A stretch of DNA of 64,000 nucleotides from Hymenobacter setariae (GTDB lineage: Bacteria > Bacteroidota > Bacteroidia > Cytophagales > Hymenobacteraceae). Within the stretch, counting starts at the first letter, position 1. Every line of letters begins with the position of its first letter. The position numbers were made by a program, and so were the translations under genes. Below, in pieces: positions 17,294 to 26,157 of the stretch. The stretch is taken from NCBI RefSeq assembly GCF_007713685.1, contig NZ_VMRJ01000001.1:850129-914128 (forward strand), read 5' to 3'. Below the pieces are notes generated by a model. The model worked only from the letters and a program-made list of their open reading frames with translations. It did no database searches and was not told the DNA's origin.

Positions 17294-18076
17294 TTAGGCT
17301 TGATACATATCCCAACCTAGCTTCATAATAAACCCGCTGACTACTAACAAGAACAGCACTCGCACGAAGCTCGTGCCGCGCTGTAAGGCCAGGCGGGCGC
17401 CCAGCGCCGAGCCTAGCATGTTGCAGGCTGCCATGGGCAAAGCAATATGATAGAGCACTTGCCCCGTCGAGATAAAATACGCCAGCCCCGCGATGTTGGT
17501 AGCCACGTTCACCACCTTGGCCGAGGCCGAGGCGGCCAGAAAATCGTAGCCAAATAGCCCCACAAAGGCAAACAGCAGTAGGCTGCCCGTACCCGGCCCA
17601 AAAAACCCGTCGTAAAACCCTAAGGCGGCGCCCAGCGCTACACCCGTCAGCAGTTCACGGCTGCCATGCAGCCGCGGCGCGTGCAGGCTGCCAAAGTCTT
17701 TGCGCCAAAAAGTATAAGCTGCCATGAGTACCAGCAAAGCCAGCACCAGCGGCCGCACCAAGTCTTTGTCGAGGCCACTCACGGCGCGGGCACCTAGCAG
17801 GGCAAAGCAGCCCGCTACTACCGCCGCCACGCCTACTGTGCGCCAGCGCATAGGTACCGCACTACTACCCCGTAGGTAGCGCGTCAGGGCGGCGCTCGTG
17901 CCAGCCAAGCTAGCTACTTTGCCGGTACCTAGGATGGTGGGCACTGGCACCTCAGGCAGCAATAGTAGCAGCGCGGGCAACTGAATGAGCCCGCCCCCGC
18001 CCACCATGCCGTCAATCAGGCCCGCCCCAAAGGCAGCCAGGCAGAGCAAAAAGAGAGTGAGAATAGATATGACCAC
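17294..18076 (-). CDS. TauE/SafE family membrane transporter
   Basis: The protein has about 260 residues and eight predicted membrane helices. GAGLIDGMVGGGGLIQLPALLL near the N-terminus and the repeated GFYDGFFGPGTGSLLLF in the second half are the two TauE/SafE half-signatures. The family exports sulfite, sulfoacetate or other organosulfur anions; the substrate cannot be told from sequence. No ATG precedes the first helix in frame. The GTG at 18076 is the most natural start, but the frame stays open to a TTG at 18142. It faces the PepSY gene and lies downstream of a small membrane protein gene. Substrate inference is weak. Confidence 0.85.
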   Translation of the reverse strand: MVISILTLFLLCLAAFGAGLIDGMVGGGGLIQLPALLLLLPEVPVPTILGTGKVASLAGTSAALTRYLRGSSAVPMRWRTVGVAAVVAGCFALLGARAVSGLDKDLVRPLVLALLVLMAAYTFWRKDFGSLHAPRLHGSRELLTGVALGAALGFYDGFFGPGTGSLLLFAFVGLFGYDFLAASASAKVVNVATNIAGLAYFISTGQVLYHIALPMAACNMLGSALGARLALQRGTSFVRVLFLLVVSGFIMKLGWDMYQA

Positions 18077-18203
18077 TATAATGAAGCCAACTGAATGCGT
18101 AAGCAAGTCAGAATAATAAATGCGGCCACGATGTACAGACAAATACGAAGCGGCTTCACAACGCTTCTGCGTGCAAAGCTGGCTTCATTAGGCACTCGCT
18201 TTT

Positions 18204-18467
18204 TCAGCAGAAGCCATAGACCAGTACCCCAGGCGCCCCCAGCACCACCCCTAGCAACACGGATGAATTAATAGCCCAAAGCAATACAAAGCAGCCGATA
18301 CTCACCCACAAGACGTACCGTGCAAAGCTTATTTGCCCAACCTCTTTCAAGGACTGAAAGGCCATAATACCTCCAGCCAGCGGACCAAAAATCAACGAAA
18401 ACCAAAAAAGCGCTACGGGAGAATAAATGCTTACTCCCTCCTCTTCAGTTGACTGATTTATCATCAT
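18204..18467 (-). CDS. Small membrane protein of unknown function
   Basis: The ATG at 18467 opens an 87-codon frame encoding a protein with a short acidic N-terminus and two to three hydrophobic stretches (about 17-37, 48-65 and 68-85). Gly/Pro placement (FGPLAGGIMAF) is typical of small integral membrane proteins. I do not recognise the family. It lies 21 nt downstream of dnaB on the same strand and could be read with it. Hydrophobic pattern and clean start argue for a real gene, but nothing indicates its role. Confidence 0.5.
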   Translation of the reverse strand: MMINQSTEEEGVSIYSPVALFWFSLIFGPLAGGIMAFQSLKEVGQISFARYVLWVSIGCFVLLWAINSSVLLGVVLGAPGVLVYGFC

Positions 18468-18488
18468 GTGTACCGGCTAATAATAGCC

Positions 18489-21164
18489 CTAAAATGGTGG
18501 CTCCTCGCCAAAACTGTTACTCTTAGGAAAGGGCACTGGCGAGGGTGGCGCATCATTCATGCGGCTACCTAGGCGGATAGTTTGCGGCTGACCAAAGCCC
18601 GCATCGCCGCCGGCTGGCCCTTCGTTGTCGAAACTGCTGCCTGGCAGGGCATTGGGCGAGTATGAGGCATCGCCAAAACCACCGGCCCCGCCCCCATCGA
18701 AGCCGTCGAGGTCGGCAAACTTGGTAAAGCGCCCGATGAACTTGAGCTGCACCGTTTCGAGCGAGCCGTTCCGGTGTTTGGCAATGATAACCTCACCCAT
18801 ACCCTGGGTAGGATTACCCATTTCGTCTTCGGTAATCTTGTAGTACTCAGGGCGATACAAGAAGATAACCATGTCTGCGTCCTGCTCGATAGAACCTGAT
18901 TCACGCAGGTCACTTAGCTGGGGCTTCTTGTCGCCGCCCCGCGTCTCTACCGAGCGCGAGAGCTGTGACAGGGCGATAACCGGCACGTTCAGCTCTTTGG
19001 CAATGCCCTTAAGCGCCCGCGAAATACTGGCAATTTCCTGTTCGCGGTTGCCACCCTTGCCCCCATCGTTGCCGCTCATCAGCTGCAAGTAGTCGATGAT
19101 AATGAGCTGGATATCGTGCTGCGACTTGAGGCGCCGGCACTTGGCCCGCAGCTCCCGGATGCTGAGCGCTGGCGTATCGTCGATATAAATCGGGGCGGTA
19201 GAAAGCGACGAAATCTTGTGGTTGAGCTGCGACCATTCGTAGTCGGCCAGATTGCCCTTTTTGATTTTCTCCGAATCCAACTCCGCCTCGGCCGATATCA
19301 GACGGTTGACGAGCTGGAGCGACGACATTTCGAGCGAGAAAATGGCCACCGGTTTTTTGAAATCGACTGCTGCGTTACGCATCGCCGACACTACGAAGGC
19401 CGTGTTGTGCGTCACGGTGCAGTCGGCCAGCAAAAACAGGTGGTTGCCGTCAATTTCGAAGCCGTAGTAGTCGTCTTCCTTGTCGAACTCGACCGAGATG
19501 CCCGTCAGGCGCCAATCGACAGGCGAAACCCAAGGCTGAGCTTTTTTGCGGGCCACGCGCACCGGCACGCGCTCGATGTCGCCGTAAATCCGCACGCGGT
19601 ACACTTCGCTTTCGTAGCCAATTTTGGCGATTGCGGCGCGCTTTGTTTTTAGCGACGTGCGGAAGCCCAGCGAGTCGGCCAGAAACTTGATTTGCCGGGC
19701 CAGCTCTAGGTTCTTCTGCGTAATCTCGTAGCCGTTGCTCACGGGGTCGAGGTGCCCGTCCGAGTCGATGAGGCCAGCCAGCAGCCGCAGGCGGTTGGCA
19801 GTCGAGTTGATGAGGTAGCGCTGCGGAATGTGCTTATTATGCAATACGCTTAGCTGGCGCAGTTCGTCCTGCACCGAGTACTGGGCTAGGCTACCGCCCC
19901 GCCGGCCCCGCGTGATGCCGTAGCTGTTGCAGCGGTCGGCTACCACGCCGGTCGTTACCTGTAGCCCTAGGTCGCCAGCGTACTCATGCAGGTAGTCAAT
20001 AATTTCGGCGTCCTGCCCAGTAATGCGGGAGTTACCTGACGCGCCATCGCCCAGCCACACCCCTAGGAAATACGGGTCGAGCGGCAGCGCTTGTTCGATA
20101 AACTCCACGGCCACTTTATAGCCCTTGTAGTTCGATTGAAACTTGGGACTTTTTTTCAGCCAGTCGCGCACTTCAATGTTAAGCACATCGCCGTGGCGGT
20201 GCGGGCCCTCGTTGCGCGAGCGCTTGAGCGACAGGATGTGACTTTCGTTTACGCGGTAGTCGTCGCTCTTATTTTGGCGCACCCAGTACATATTCTCGCG
20301 GCCGCGGGCCAAACTCAGCACCCGGCGCGGGGTCGAGTCGTCGCCCATCAGCAGGTCGCCTATTTGCACGTCTTCCACGTTGCGCAGCGTGCCATCGAAC
20401 ATGACTACTCGCGTGCCCTTCGCGAGACACTTGCCCATGCCGGGGCGTGCCGCCACAATCACAAGGTCAGATGGCTGCCAGCCGCTCGTGACGCGGTCTA
20501 GGGCCGAGAAACCGGTGGGCACGCCCGTGAGGCCGTCCTTTTGGTGCTTCTTTTCTTCGAGCTCCTTGATGGCTTTCACCATCAAGTCCTGCATCGAGTC
20601 CACGCCCTTGCGCATGTTGTCCTCCGACACCTGGAAGATATTCTTCTCCGTGGAGTCAAGCAGCTCAAATACGTCGGTGGTTTCTTCGTAGGCGTCGCGC
20701 AGAATGTCGGTAGCCGTGCGAATAAGCTCGCGCTTGATAGCCGCTTCCAGAATCACGCGGGCGTGTGCCTCGATGTTGGCGGCCGAGTTGATGTGCATCG
20801 TCAAGCCGGCCACGTAGCCCACACCGCCCGCGGCTTCGAGCTCGCCCATTTCACGCAGTTCCTGCACTACGGTGAGCTGGTCGATGGGCTCCGACTTGTC
20901 GAACAAGTTACTGATGGCCTTGTAGATGCGCTGGTGACCTTCTTTGTAAAAGCTCACCGGCTTCAGAATGTCTACGACCGTCGTGAGCGCATCCTTCTCT
21001 AGCATAAGTGCGCCGAGCACGGCCGCCTCCATTTCGAGGCGCTGCGGGGGCAGCTTGCCGGTGGGCGACGTAGGCACGGGCACGCGAGTGCCGCGCACGC
21101 CTTGGAAGGCGGCAGCGGCGCGGGCCGCAGATTGCTTGAGGCGGTCGTCCATACGGTCGTTCAT
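18489..21164 (-). CDS. dnaB: Replicative DNA helicase DnaB, interrupted by an intein
   Basis: The precursor is 891 residues; the spliced helicase would be 549. The N-terminal DnaB domain (about 40-145) and the RecA-like ATPase domain (about 205 to the end of the core) are complete: GWQPSDLVIVAARPGMGK, then after the intein TAFVVSAMRNA. Later come DYLQLMSG, IALSQLSR and the arginine-finger region KHRNGSLETVQLKF. The helicase unwinds DNA ahead of the replisome. The intein sits between Lys and Thr of the Walker A motif GMGK/T, so the helicase needs protein splicing to bind ATP. The ATG at 21164 is chosen because a promoter ends at 21185, ruling out the upstream TTG at 21215. The C-terminal tail is Gly/Pro-rich. 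Confidence 0.95.
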   Translation of the reverse strand: MNDRMDDRLKQSAARAAAAFQGVRGTRVPVPTSPTGKLPPQRLEMEAAVLGALMLEKDALTTVVDILKPVSFYKEGHQRIYKAISNLFDKSEPIDQLTVVQELREMGELEAAGGVGYVAGLTMHINSAANIEAHARVILEAAIKRELIRTATDILRDAYEETTDVFELLDSTEKNIFQVSEDNMRKGVDSMQDLMVKAIKELEEKKHQKDGLTGVPTGFSALDRVTSGWQPSDLVIVAARPGMGKCLAKGTRVVMFDGTLRNVEDVQIGDLLMGDDSTPRRVLSLARGRENMYWVRQNKSDDYRVNESHILSLKRSRNEGPHRHGDVLNIEVRDWLKKSPKFQSNYKGYKVAVEFIEQALPLDPYFLGVWLGDGASGNSRITGQDAEIIDYLHEYAGDLGLQVTTGVVADRCNSYGITRGRRGGSLAQYSVQDELRQLSVLHNKHIPQRYLINSTANRLRLLAGLIDSDGHLDPVSNGYEITQKNLELARQIKFLADSLGFRTSLKTKRAAIAKIGYESEVYRVRIYGDIERVPVRVARKKAQPWVSPVDWRLTGISVEFDKEDDYYGFEIDGNHLFLLADCTVTHNTAFVVSAMRNAAVDFKKPVAIFSLEMSSLQLVNRLISAEAELDSEKIKKGNLADYEWSQLNHKISSLSTAPIYIDDTPALSIRELRAKCRRLKSQHDIQLIIIDYLQLMSGNDGGKGGNREQEIASISRALKGIAKELNVPVIALSQLSRSVETRGGDKKPQLSDLRESGSIEQDADMVIFLYRPEYYKITEDEMGNPTQGMGEVIIAKHRNGSLETVQLKFIGRFTKFADLDGFDGGGAGGFGDASYSPNALPGSSFDNEGPAGGDAGFGQPQTIRLGSRMNDAPPSPVPFPKSNSFGEEPPF
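19404..20429 (-). mobile_element. Intein with LAGLIDADG homing endonuclease in DnaB P-loop
   Basis: The element is 342 residues, long enough for splicing plus endonuclease domains. It starts with Cys (codon 20429-20427, CLAKGTRVVMFDG, block A) and ends with His-Asn (TVTHN, block G; Asn codon 19406-19404), and Thr is the +1 extein residue. Block B reads RVNESHILSL, with Asn where Thr is usual before x-x-His. Two endonuclease motifs are intact: FLGVWLGDGAS and LAGLIDSDGHLD. Block F is YYGFEIDGNHLFLL. Both Cys1 and the terminal Asn needed for splicing are present. Inteins at this DnaB P-loop site are known in other bacteria. Confidence 0.93.
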
Positions 21165-21184
21165 GGCGGGAGGGAAGCGGGAGG

Positions 21185-21215
21185 CAAAAGATAGAATAGC
21201 AGCGCGGACGCTCAA
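21185..21215 (-). promoter_or_regulatory. dnaB promoter
   Basis: On the minus strand TTG (21215-21213), a 19-nt spacer and TATCTTTTG (21193-21185) give a near match to the Bacteroidota promoter, with one extra T in the -7 box. Transcription would start near 21179, 15 nt before the ATG at 21164, which fixes the translation start. Confidence 0.55.
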
Positions 21216-21437
21216 CGCAAGTAGTCCGCGCTGGCGGGGCCGGGGAGGGCCCGAACTAACAAAACTAACCAGTAAGCGTTCGAAAAGAAAGTGTGAATAA
21301 TCGGTTTCTTTTTAGTATGCAAGCGGCCCTGGGCGACCTAGGGCCACCGGCGCAGCCGTATTTTCGCCTCCTCAACAAGGCGGGCCACCCGGGCATTTTC
21401 GGCCTGGCCCGCGCCTCGCCCCTAGCTACCCCACCAC

Positions 21438-22808
21438 TTGGAAAGTATTCACCTTATTGCCGTTGGCGGCAGCATCATGCACAACTTGGCGCTGGCCCTG
21501 CACCAGCGCGGCGCCCACGTCACGGGCTCCGACGACGAGATTTTTGAGCCAGCCCGCACCCGCCTAGGTAACGCTGGCGTGCTGCCTGCGGCCGAAGGCT
21601 GGTTTCCCGAAAAAATTCACGCGGGGCTGGCGGCCGTCATCGTGGGCATGCACGCTCGGCCCGACAACCCCGAGCTGCTGCGCGCCCAGGAACTGGGGCT
21701 CAAAATCTACTCCTTCCCTGAGTATATCTACGAAGCCAGCAAGGACAAACAGCGCGTGGTTATTGGTGGCTCGCACGGCAAAACGAGCATTACGGCGCTC
21801 ATTCTGCACGTGCTGCGCTACCACAGGCGGCAGTTTGACTACGCCGTGGGTGCGCAGCTAGCGGGCTTCGACTTAATGGTGCAGCTAACCGACGACGCGC
21901 CGATTATCATCATTGAAGGCGACGAATACCTTTCCTCGCCGGTGGATAGACGCCCCAAATTTCACCTCTATCAGCACCACATCGGCGTGATTTCGGGTAT
22001 CAGCTGGGACCACATTAACGTGTTTCCGACCGAGGAAATCTACCGCGAGCAGTTCGAGATTTTTGCTCGCCAAACACCCAAGGCCGGCGTGCTCATCTAC
22101 GACCGCGATGACGAGCAAACCCAGCTCGTGGCCGTGCCGACCAGCCCCGACGTTACCTATGTGGGCTACGGGCCGCATGAGCACGTTATTCGCAACGGCC
22201 AGACATTCTTGCTCACCAAGCGCGACGACGAAGTACCCATCCAAGTGTTTGGCGAGCACAACTTGCGCAACATCTCGGCGGCTAAGGAAGTCTGCAAGCA
22301 ATTGGGCATCAAGGGCAAAGACTTTTACCAAGCCATCACGAGCTTTAAGGGTGCCGCGCGGCGCCTCGAGTTGGTGCAGGCCGGCCCTAGGTCGGTAGTG
22401 TACAAGGATTTTGCCCACGCGCCCAGCAAGCTGCGCGCCACGGCCCAAGCCCTAATAAAACAGTTTCCGGAGCGGCAATTGGTGGCCTGCCTCGAGTTGC
22501 ACACGTTTAGCTCGCTCAACCCAGAGTTTTTGCCCCAATACGCACACTGCTTCGACGCACCCGATGTGGCGGTGGTGTATTTTAATCCCCATGTGCTGGA
22601 GCACAAGCGCCTGCCCCCGCTGGCTCCTGAGGCGGTGGCGGCGGCTTTTCAGCGCCCCGACCTGCGCGTATTCACCGATAGCCAAGCCCTGGCCGCTTTC
22701 CTGCGCACGCAATCGTGGCCCAATACTAATTTGCTGCTCATGACCTCAGGCACCTTTGATGGGCTAGACCTGGCTGGGTTGGCGGCTGAGGTGGTGGGGC
22801 AGCACTAA
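21438..22808 (+). CDS. mpl: Mur ligase family protein, Mpl-type
   Basis: The protein has 456 residues and the three Mur ligase domains. The N-terminal IHLIAVGGSIMHNLAL nucleotide-like fold is followed by the ATP loop GGSHGKTS (110-117). Central IEGDEYLSS and ISWDHINVFP carry ligands for Mg and substrate, and HAPSKLRATAQAL marks the C-terminal domain. Mpl joins UDP-MurNAc to the recycled tripeptide L-Ala-gamma-D-Glu-meso-DAP in peptidoglycan recycling. The start is a TTG: an in-frame TAG lies 15 nt upstream and no ATG precedes the conserved N-terminus. It is divergent from dnaB. MurC is the main alternative; the N-terminal glycine pattern fits Mpl better. Confidence 0.85.
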   Translation: MESIHLIAVGGSIMHNLALALHQRGAHVTGSDDEIFEPARTRLGNAGVLPAAEGWFPEKIHAGLAAVIVGMHARPDNPELLRAQELGLKIYSFPEYIYEASKDKQRVVIGGSHGKTSITALILHVLRYHRRQFDYAVGAQLAGFDLMVQLTDDAPIIIIEGDEYLSSPVDRRPKFHLYQHHIGVISGISWDHINVFPTEEIYREQFEIFARQTPKAGVLIYDRDDEQTQLVAVPTSPDVTYVGYGPHEHVIRNGQTFLLTKRDDEVPIQVFGEHNLRNISAAKEVCKQLGIKGKDFYQAITSFKGAARRLELVQAGPRSVVYKDFAHAPSKLRATAQALIKQFPERQLVACLELHTFSSLNPEFLPQYAHCFDAPDVAVVYFNPHVLEHKRLPPLAPEAVAAAFQRPDLRVFTDSQALAAFLRTQSWPNTNLLLMTSGTFDGLDLAGLAAEVVGQH

Positions 22809-22818
22809 GCAGAACAGT

Positions 22819-22851
22819 ACCTAGGGACATGAATTTTCCATGTCCCTAGGT
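22819..22851 (+). terminator. Hairpin after mpl
   Basis: ACCTAGGGACATG (22819-22831) and its exact reverse complement (22839-22851) pair around a 7-nt loop; downstream sequence has a TTTTT six bases on. Both arms contain a CCTAGG. Probably the mpl terminator. Confidence 0.6.
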
Positions 22852-22919
22852 ATAAGTTTTTACGTAAGTAGCGAACCAGTTCAGCTTATCTAGCTAAATT
22901 GCTCTTTCATCTCCGTTCT

Positions 22920-23384
22920 ATGCATCATATTGCCTACATCAGCCGCGCTGTGCGTCCCCTCACCGACGAGGACTTGCACGAGTTGCTGACGCAGTGCCGC
23001 CGCGACAACGAGCACCATCACATTACAGGCATTCTTTTTTATAGCCATGGCAATATTGCCCAGCTTTTCGAAGGTGAGCCCGAAGTAATAGAGCCCTTAT
23101 TTGCCCGCATTTCGCGCGATGGCCGCCATTCGCACGTGCAGAAGCTCATCGACAAGCCCATAACGGCTCGCAGCTTCGCCGATTGGTCGATGGCCTTTCA
23201 TCCGCTCGAGCCGGTAGCGTTTGAGACATTGCAGGGCTTTTTATTGCCGCACCACGTGCCTGCGCCACCTAGCACGCTCAGCATCGCCGATGCAATGCTT
23301 ATCGACTTGGTGCGGCTAGCTGTTTTTGGTGGTGCCACACCACCACAAGCTCCCGCGCCTACTGCTGGCCTAGACCCAGCCTAG
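22920..23384 (+). CDS. BLUF-domain blue-light sensor protein
   Basis: The protein has 154 residues. Residues 1-95 are a BLUF flavin-binding fold with all the light-switch residues visible: Tyr6 and Ser8 in HHIAYIS, Asn30 in the RRDNEHHHITGILFY segment, Gln48 in IAQLFEG, and Trp89 and Met91 in FADWSMAF. BLUF proteins bind FAD and signal through hydrogen-bond rearrangement between Tyr and Gln. The C-terminal 55 residues are Pro/Ala-rich with one helix and have no output domain. The start is the ATG at 22920; the in-frame TTG at 22899 is unlikely. A PAS histidine kinase begins 64 nt downstream and is the natural partner, by inference. Confidence 0.92.
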   Translation: MHHIAYISRAVRPLTDEDLHELLTQCRRDNEHHHITGILFYSHGNIAQLFEGEPEVIEPLFARISRDGRHSHVQKLIDKPITARSFADWSMAFHPLEPVAFETLQGFLLPHHVPAPPSTLSIADAMLIDLVRLAVFGGATPPQAPAPTAGLDPA

Positions 23385-23448
23385 ACGCTGGCCAGCCCTT
23401 GGAGTGCCCGCCGGGCGCGTCTGGGGGCCGGCTTACCCTACCCTTCTC

Positions 23449-25317
23449 ATGCGCGAGCACTCTGAACAAACAATTCTGCGCCACATGCCAGCTGGCGTGG
23501 CTACGCTACAGGGCCCTGAGCTATGCTATGGCTTTGTAAATGAGGCGATGGAGACCGTACTCGGGGGCCCAGCCCCAGAGGGCACGCCCATTGCCAAGCA
23601 CCCAGGTTTTTTGGCGGCCGACTTGCTCGATGTCATGCAGCGCGTGTACGAGTCGGGGCGGCCGTTTATGGCTAAGGCGTACTGCCTGGCGTTACCCGGC
23701 CCCGACTCTCCCAACCGCTACTACGACCTGACGCTGGAGCCCTTCCGCGAAACCGGCGATGTTATTAGCGGCCTGCTTTTGTTTGCGGTGGATGTCACGG
23801 CCCAGGAGGAGGCGCGCCAGCAGGCCCACCGCCTAGAAGTCGAAACCCGCCGCCTAGACACCCGCCTACGTGTGCTCACCGAAACCGTGCCTCAAATCAC
23901 GTTTACGGTCGATGCCAAAGGACACTACGAATACGTGAGTCCGCAGTGGTACTACTTTACGGGGCAGCCGCCTACGGCGGCAGTGGATGCTATTTGGCCG
24001 CTACTCATTCACCCCGACGACCGGCTCCGGGTGCTTTACCAGTCGGAAGCGGCCCGCGCTGCGGGTACTGGCTGGAGCTACGAGTACCGCTTGCGCCGCC
24101 ACGATGGGCAGTACCGCTGGCTGCTGAGCCGTGCCCTGCCCGAGCAGCTGCACACGCCCGGCGAGCCAGTGTTTTGGCACGGCGCCCTCACCGAAATTCA
24201 CGACCAACGCGAGCTTACCGAAGCCCTACGCCGGGGCGAGGCCGAGTTGCGCTTCTTGGCCGATAGTATTCCGGAGCTCATCTGGACGGCGACCGCCGAG
24301 GGCTTTATTGATTATTACAACCGCCACACCGGCGAGTACACCGGCCTGACCCAGCAGGAGTTAGGCCCCACAGGCTGGGTAAACCTGCTGGCCCCGAGTG
24401 AGCAGGCCGAAGCGGCCCGCCAATGGGTGCACAGCATGGCCACGGGCGAGGCCTTTGAAGGAGTATTTCGGATGCGCCGCCACGACGGGCAGTATCGCTG
24501 GCACATCATTCGGGCGCGGCAGTTGGCCGACGGGCAGGGCTTGCGTTGGTTTGGAGCCTGCACCGATGTCGATGACCAGCATCGCCTACGCGAAGTGCTG
24601 CAAACCCAGTACAACGAGCTTGCCCGCACCAACCACGACTTAGACACCTTCGTGTACACGGCTTCGCACGACCTGCGCCAGCCGCTTATCAACCTGCGCG
24701 GCCTGTTTGAGGAGCTGTCACGCGTGGCCTCGTTCGACGACCCGCAGGCCAACTCTATGCTGCACATGGTGGAGGATGCCCTGGCGCAGCTTGAGCTCAC
24801 TATTCAGGACCTAGCCGCCACCGTGCAAGACCAGCGTGGCTTGTCGGCGCCTGCCGAGCGCCTCGACCTGCGCAGCATTGCCGACGAGATACTGATGGGC
24901 CTGCGCGCACAGTTTGTGCAAGCGGGCGCCACGCTGGAGTTCGACCTCGACGGCGCGCCTACCTTGCACTATGGCCGCGCCAACCTGCGCTCCATCCTCC
25001 ACAACTTGCTCAGCAACGCCCTCAAGTTTGCCCATCCCGAGCGCCCAGCTCACATTCAGGTGCGTAGCTACCTGCACGATGGGCAGCCCGTGCTTTCGGT
25101 GCAAGACAATGGCCTAGGTATGGTCGTGCCCTCGCCGCACAGCCCAGGCTTCCGTCCTTTTACTCGGCAGCATACGCACGTGCCAGGAGCCGGCGTCGGC
25201 ATGTACCTAGTGCAGCGCATCTTAACCAGCCGGGGCGGGCACCTAGAGGTGACTAGCACCCCGGGCGAAGGCACCACCTTTACGGTGCATTGGACCGCCG
25301 CCCAACCCGGCATCTAG
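23449..25317 (+). CDS. PAS-domain sensor histidine kinase
   Basis: The protein has 622 residues and no membrane segment, so it is cytoplasmic. Three PAS domains come first (about 10-125, 140-265 and 275-395), the last two of the PAS_3 type with paired RRHDGQYRW motifs. The dimerisation and phosphoacceptor domain has ASHDLRQPL (His407). The ATPase domain has the N-box NLLSNALKF, the G1 motif QDNGLGM and the G2 motif GAGVGMYL. No receiver domain is attached. It lies 64 nt after the BLUF gene on the same strand; together they may form a light-responsive signalling pair, which is an inference. No response regulator gene is adjacent, so the output partner is elsewhere. Confidence 0.92.
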   Translation: MREHSEQTILRHMPAGVATLQGPELCYGFVNEAMETVLGGPAPEGTPIAKHPGFLAADLLDVMQRVYESGRPFMAKAYCLALPGPDSPNRYYDLTLEPFRETGDVISGLLLFAVDVTAQEEARQQAHRLEVETRRLDTRLRVLTETVPQITFTVDAKGHYEYVSPQWYYFTGQPPTAAVDAIWPLLIHPDDRLRVLYQSEAARAAGTGWSYEYRLRRHDGQYRWLLSRALPEQLHTPGEPVFWHGALTEIHDQRELTEALRRGEAELRFLADSIPELIWTATAEGFIDYYNRHTGEYTGLTQQELGPTGWVNLLAPSEQAEAARQWVHSMATGEAFEGVFRMRRHDGQYRWHIIRARQLADGQGLRWFGACTDVDDQHRLREVLQTQYNELARTNHDLDTFVYTASHDLRQPLINLRGLFEELSRVASFDDPQANSMLHMVEDALAQLELTIQDLAATVQDQRGLSAPAERLDLRSIADEILMGLRAQFVQAGATLEFDLDGAPTLHYGRANLRSILHNLLSNALKFAHPERPAHIQVRSYLHDGQPVLSVQDNGLGMVVPSPHSPGFRPFTRQHTHVPGAGVGMYLVQRILTSRGGHLEVTSTPGEGTTFTVHWTAAQPGI

Positions 25318-25362
25318 CAGCAGCCTCTCCGAGCTAGCTCTTTCGTGCACAATACGCAGTAC

Positions 25363-25388
25363 AAAAGCCCACTAGTTAGTGGGCTTTT
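25363..25388. terminator. Terminator between histidine kinase and lipoprotein genes
   Basis: AAAAGCCCACT (25363-25373) and its reverse complement (25378-25388) form an 11-bp stem with a 4-nt loop. A and T tracts on both sides make it usable in both directions. Confidence 0.8.
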
Positions 25389-25476
25389 GGGGTTTAGGTC
25401 GGCCGCTGTCATTGGCTAGCAGTATGGCGAGGGCGGCGAGCGAAAAGCGAAGCAGCCACTTAGTAGTCGGTTTCAT
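25372..25476 (-). CDS. Putative 34-residue membrane peptide overlapping the lipoprotein gene
   Basis: An ATG at 25476 overlaps the TGA stop of the upstream lipoprotein gene (ATGA), a typical arrangement for coupled translation. The 34-codon frame ends with TAG at 25372, inside the terminator hairpin. The peptide starts with MKPTTKWLLRFSLAALA, a basic start and one hydrophobic stretch, then a polar Pro/Lys-rich tail. It could be a small membrane peptide. No family is known to me, and its length makes chance possible; the stop-start overlap is the main support. Confidence 0.4.
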   Translation of the reverse strand: MKPTTKWLLRFSLAALAILLANDSGRPKPQKPTN

Positions 25477-26054
25477 TTGACGGGGAAAAATGCATTTTCA
25501 TTCAGCACTTGAAAGGCGCAGCTGTTGCCGCCTGAGTTGTCGCCGCATGACGAGCCGATAATGCGGCTGCCCTCAAAATCGAAAAAGCAAGTAGGGCAGC
25601 CATTGCCCGTGAGTACGTAGCGCTCGGCATCGGGCGTCAGCAGCAGCGCCCCGTTGCCGGTGTCGCGCAGGGGTAGTGCCATGGCCCGAAAATGCCCATC
25701 GCGCAAACCCATGCCTACCAGATAATAGGTAGCTTTCTCCTTAGGCGCACTAGGTGAAGGACGCACGAGCACTTTATCGACCACCGTGCCATCGTTAAAC
25801 TCCCGAATGAAGGCGGCCGCGAGCACCGCCTGCCCCATTTTGAAAGTAGGTGGGCCGGACTCGTTTACCTGGGCTATTTGGCGGCTGCGGGCGGCCCGGG
25901 CAGCAGCCTCATCAGTGAGGCGCTGGGCCTCGCGGGTAGGGTCGCTGCGCTCGCGGGTGCGGGTGGCTTCGCACGAGGTGAGCAGCAGCAACCCCGCCAG
26001 CAGGCCCAGCAACCCAATGCCTAGCAGACGAGGTAAAACGCGCATCAATAACAT
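25473..26054 (-). CDS. Lipoprotein of unknown function
   Basis: The protein has 193 residues. A long hydrophobic signal with the lipobox LLTSC (Cys about 28) marks it as a lipoprotein. After a charged helical stretch (about 30-65), the rest is a compact domain with Cys pairs (GCPTCF, SSCGDNSGGNSC) that could form disulfides. I do not recognise the fold. The start may also be the ATG at 26045, three codons later. The upstream region is AT-rich. It shares a strand with the M48 lipoprotein protease gene about 100 nt upstream but is not clearly in the same operon. Confidence 0.7.
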   Translation of the reverse strand: MLLMRVLPRLLGIGLLGLLAGLLLLTSCEATRTRERSDPTREAQRLTDEAAARAARSRQIAQVNESGPPTFKMGQAVLAAAFIREFNDGTVVDKVLVRPSPSAPKEKATYYLVGMGLRDGHFRAMALPLRDTGNGALLLTPDAERYVLTGNGCPTCFFDFEGSRIIGSSCGDNSGGNSCAFQVLNENAFFPVK

Positions 26055-26157
26055 GTTGATATACTAAAAGTTAATAAAATAAAGATGGACAAGTACAACG
26101 AACTAATGATTATGCTTACTATATAATTTTCAATAATTTATCACGCTGCCGGCACAC

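Noticed and set aside
18489-21164. Frameshifted or split dnaB
   Set aside because: The extra 342 residues have intein ends and endonuclease motifs and keep the frame; this is an insertion, not a broken gene.
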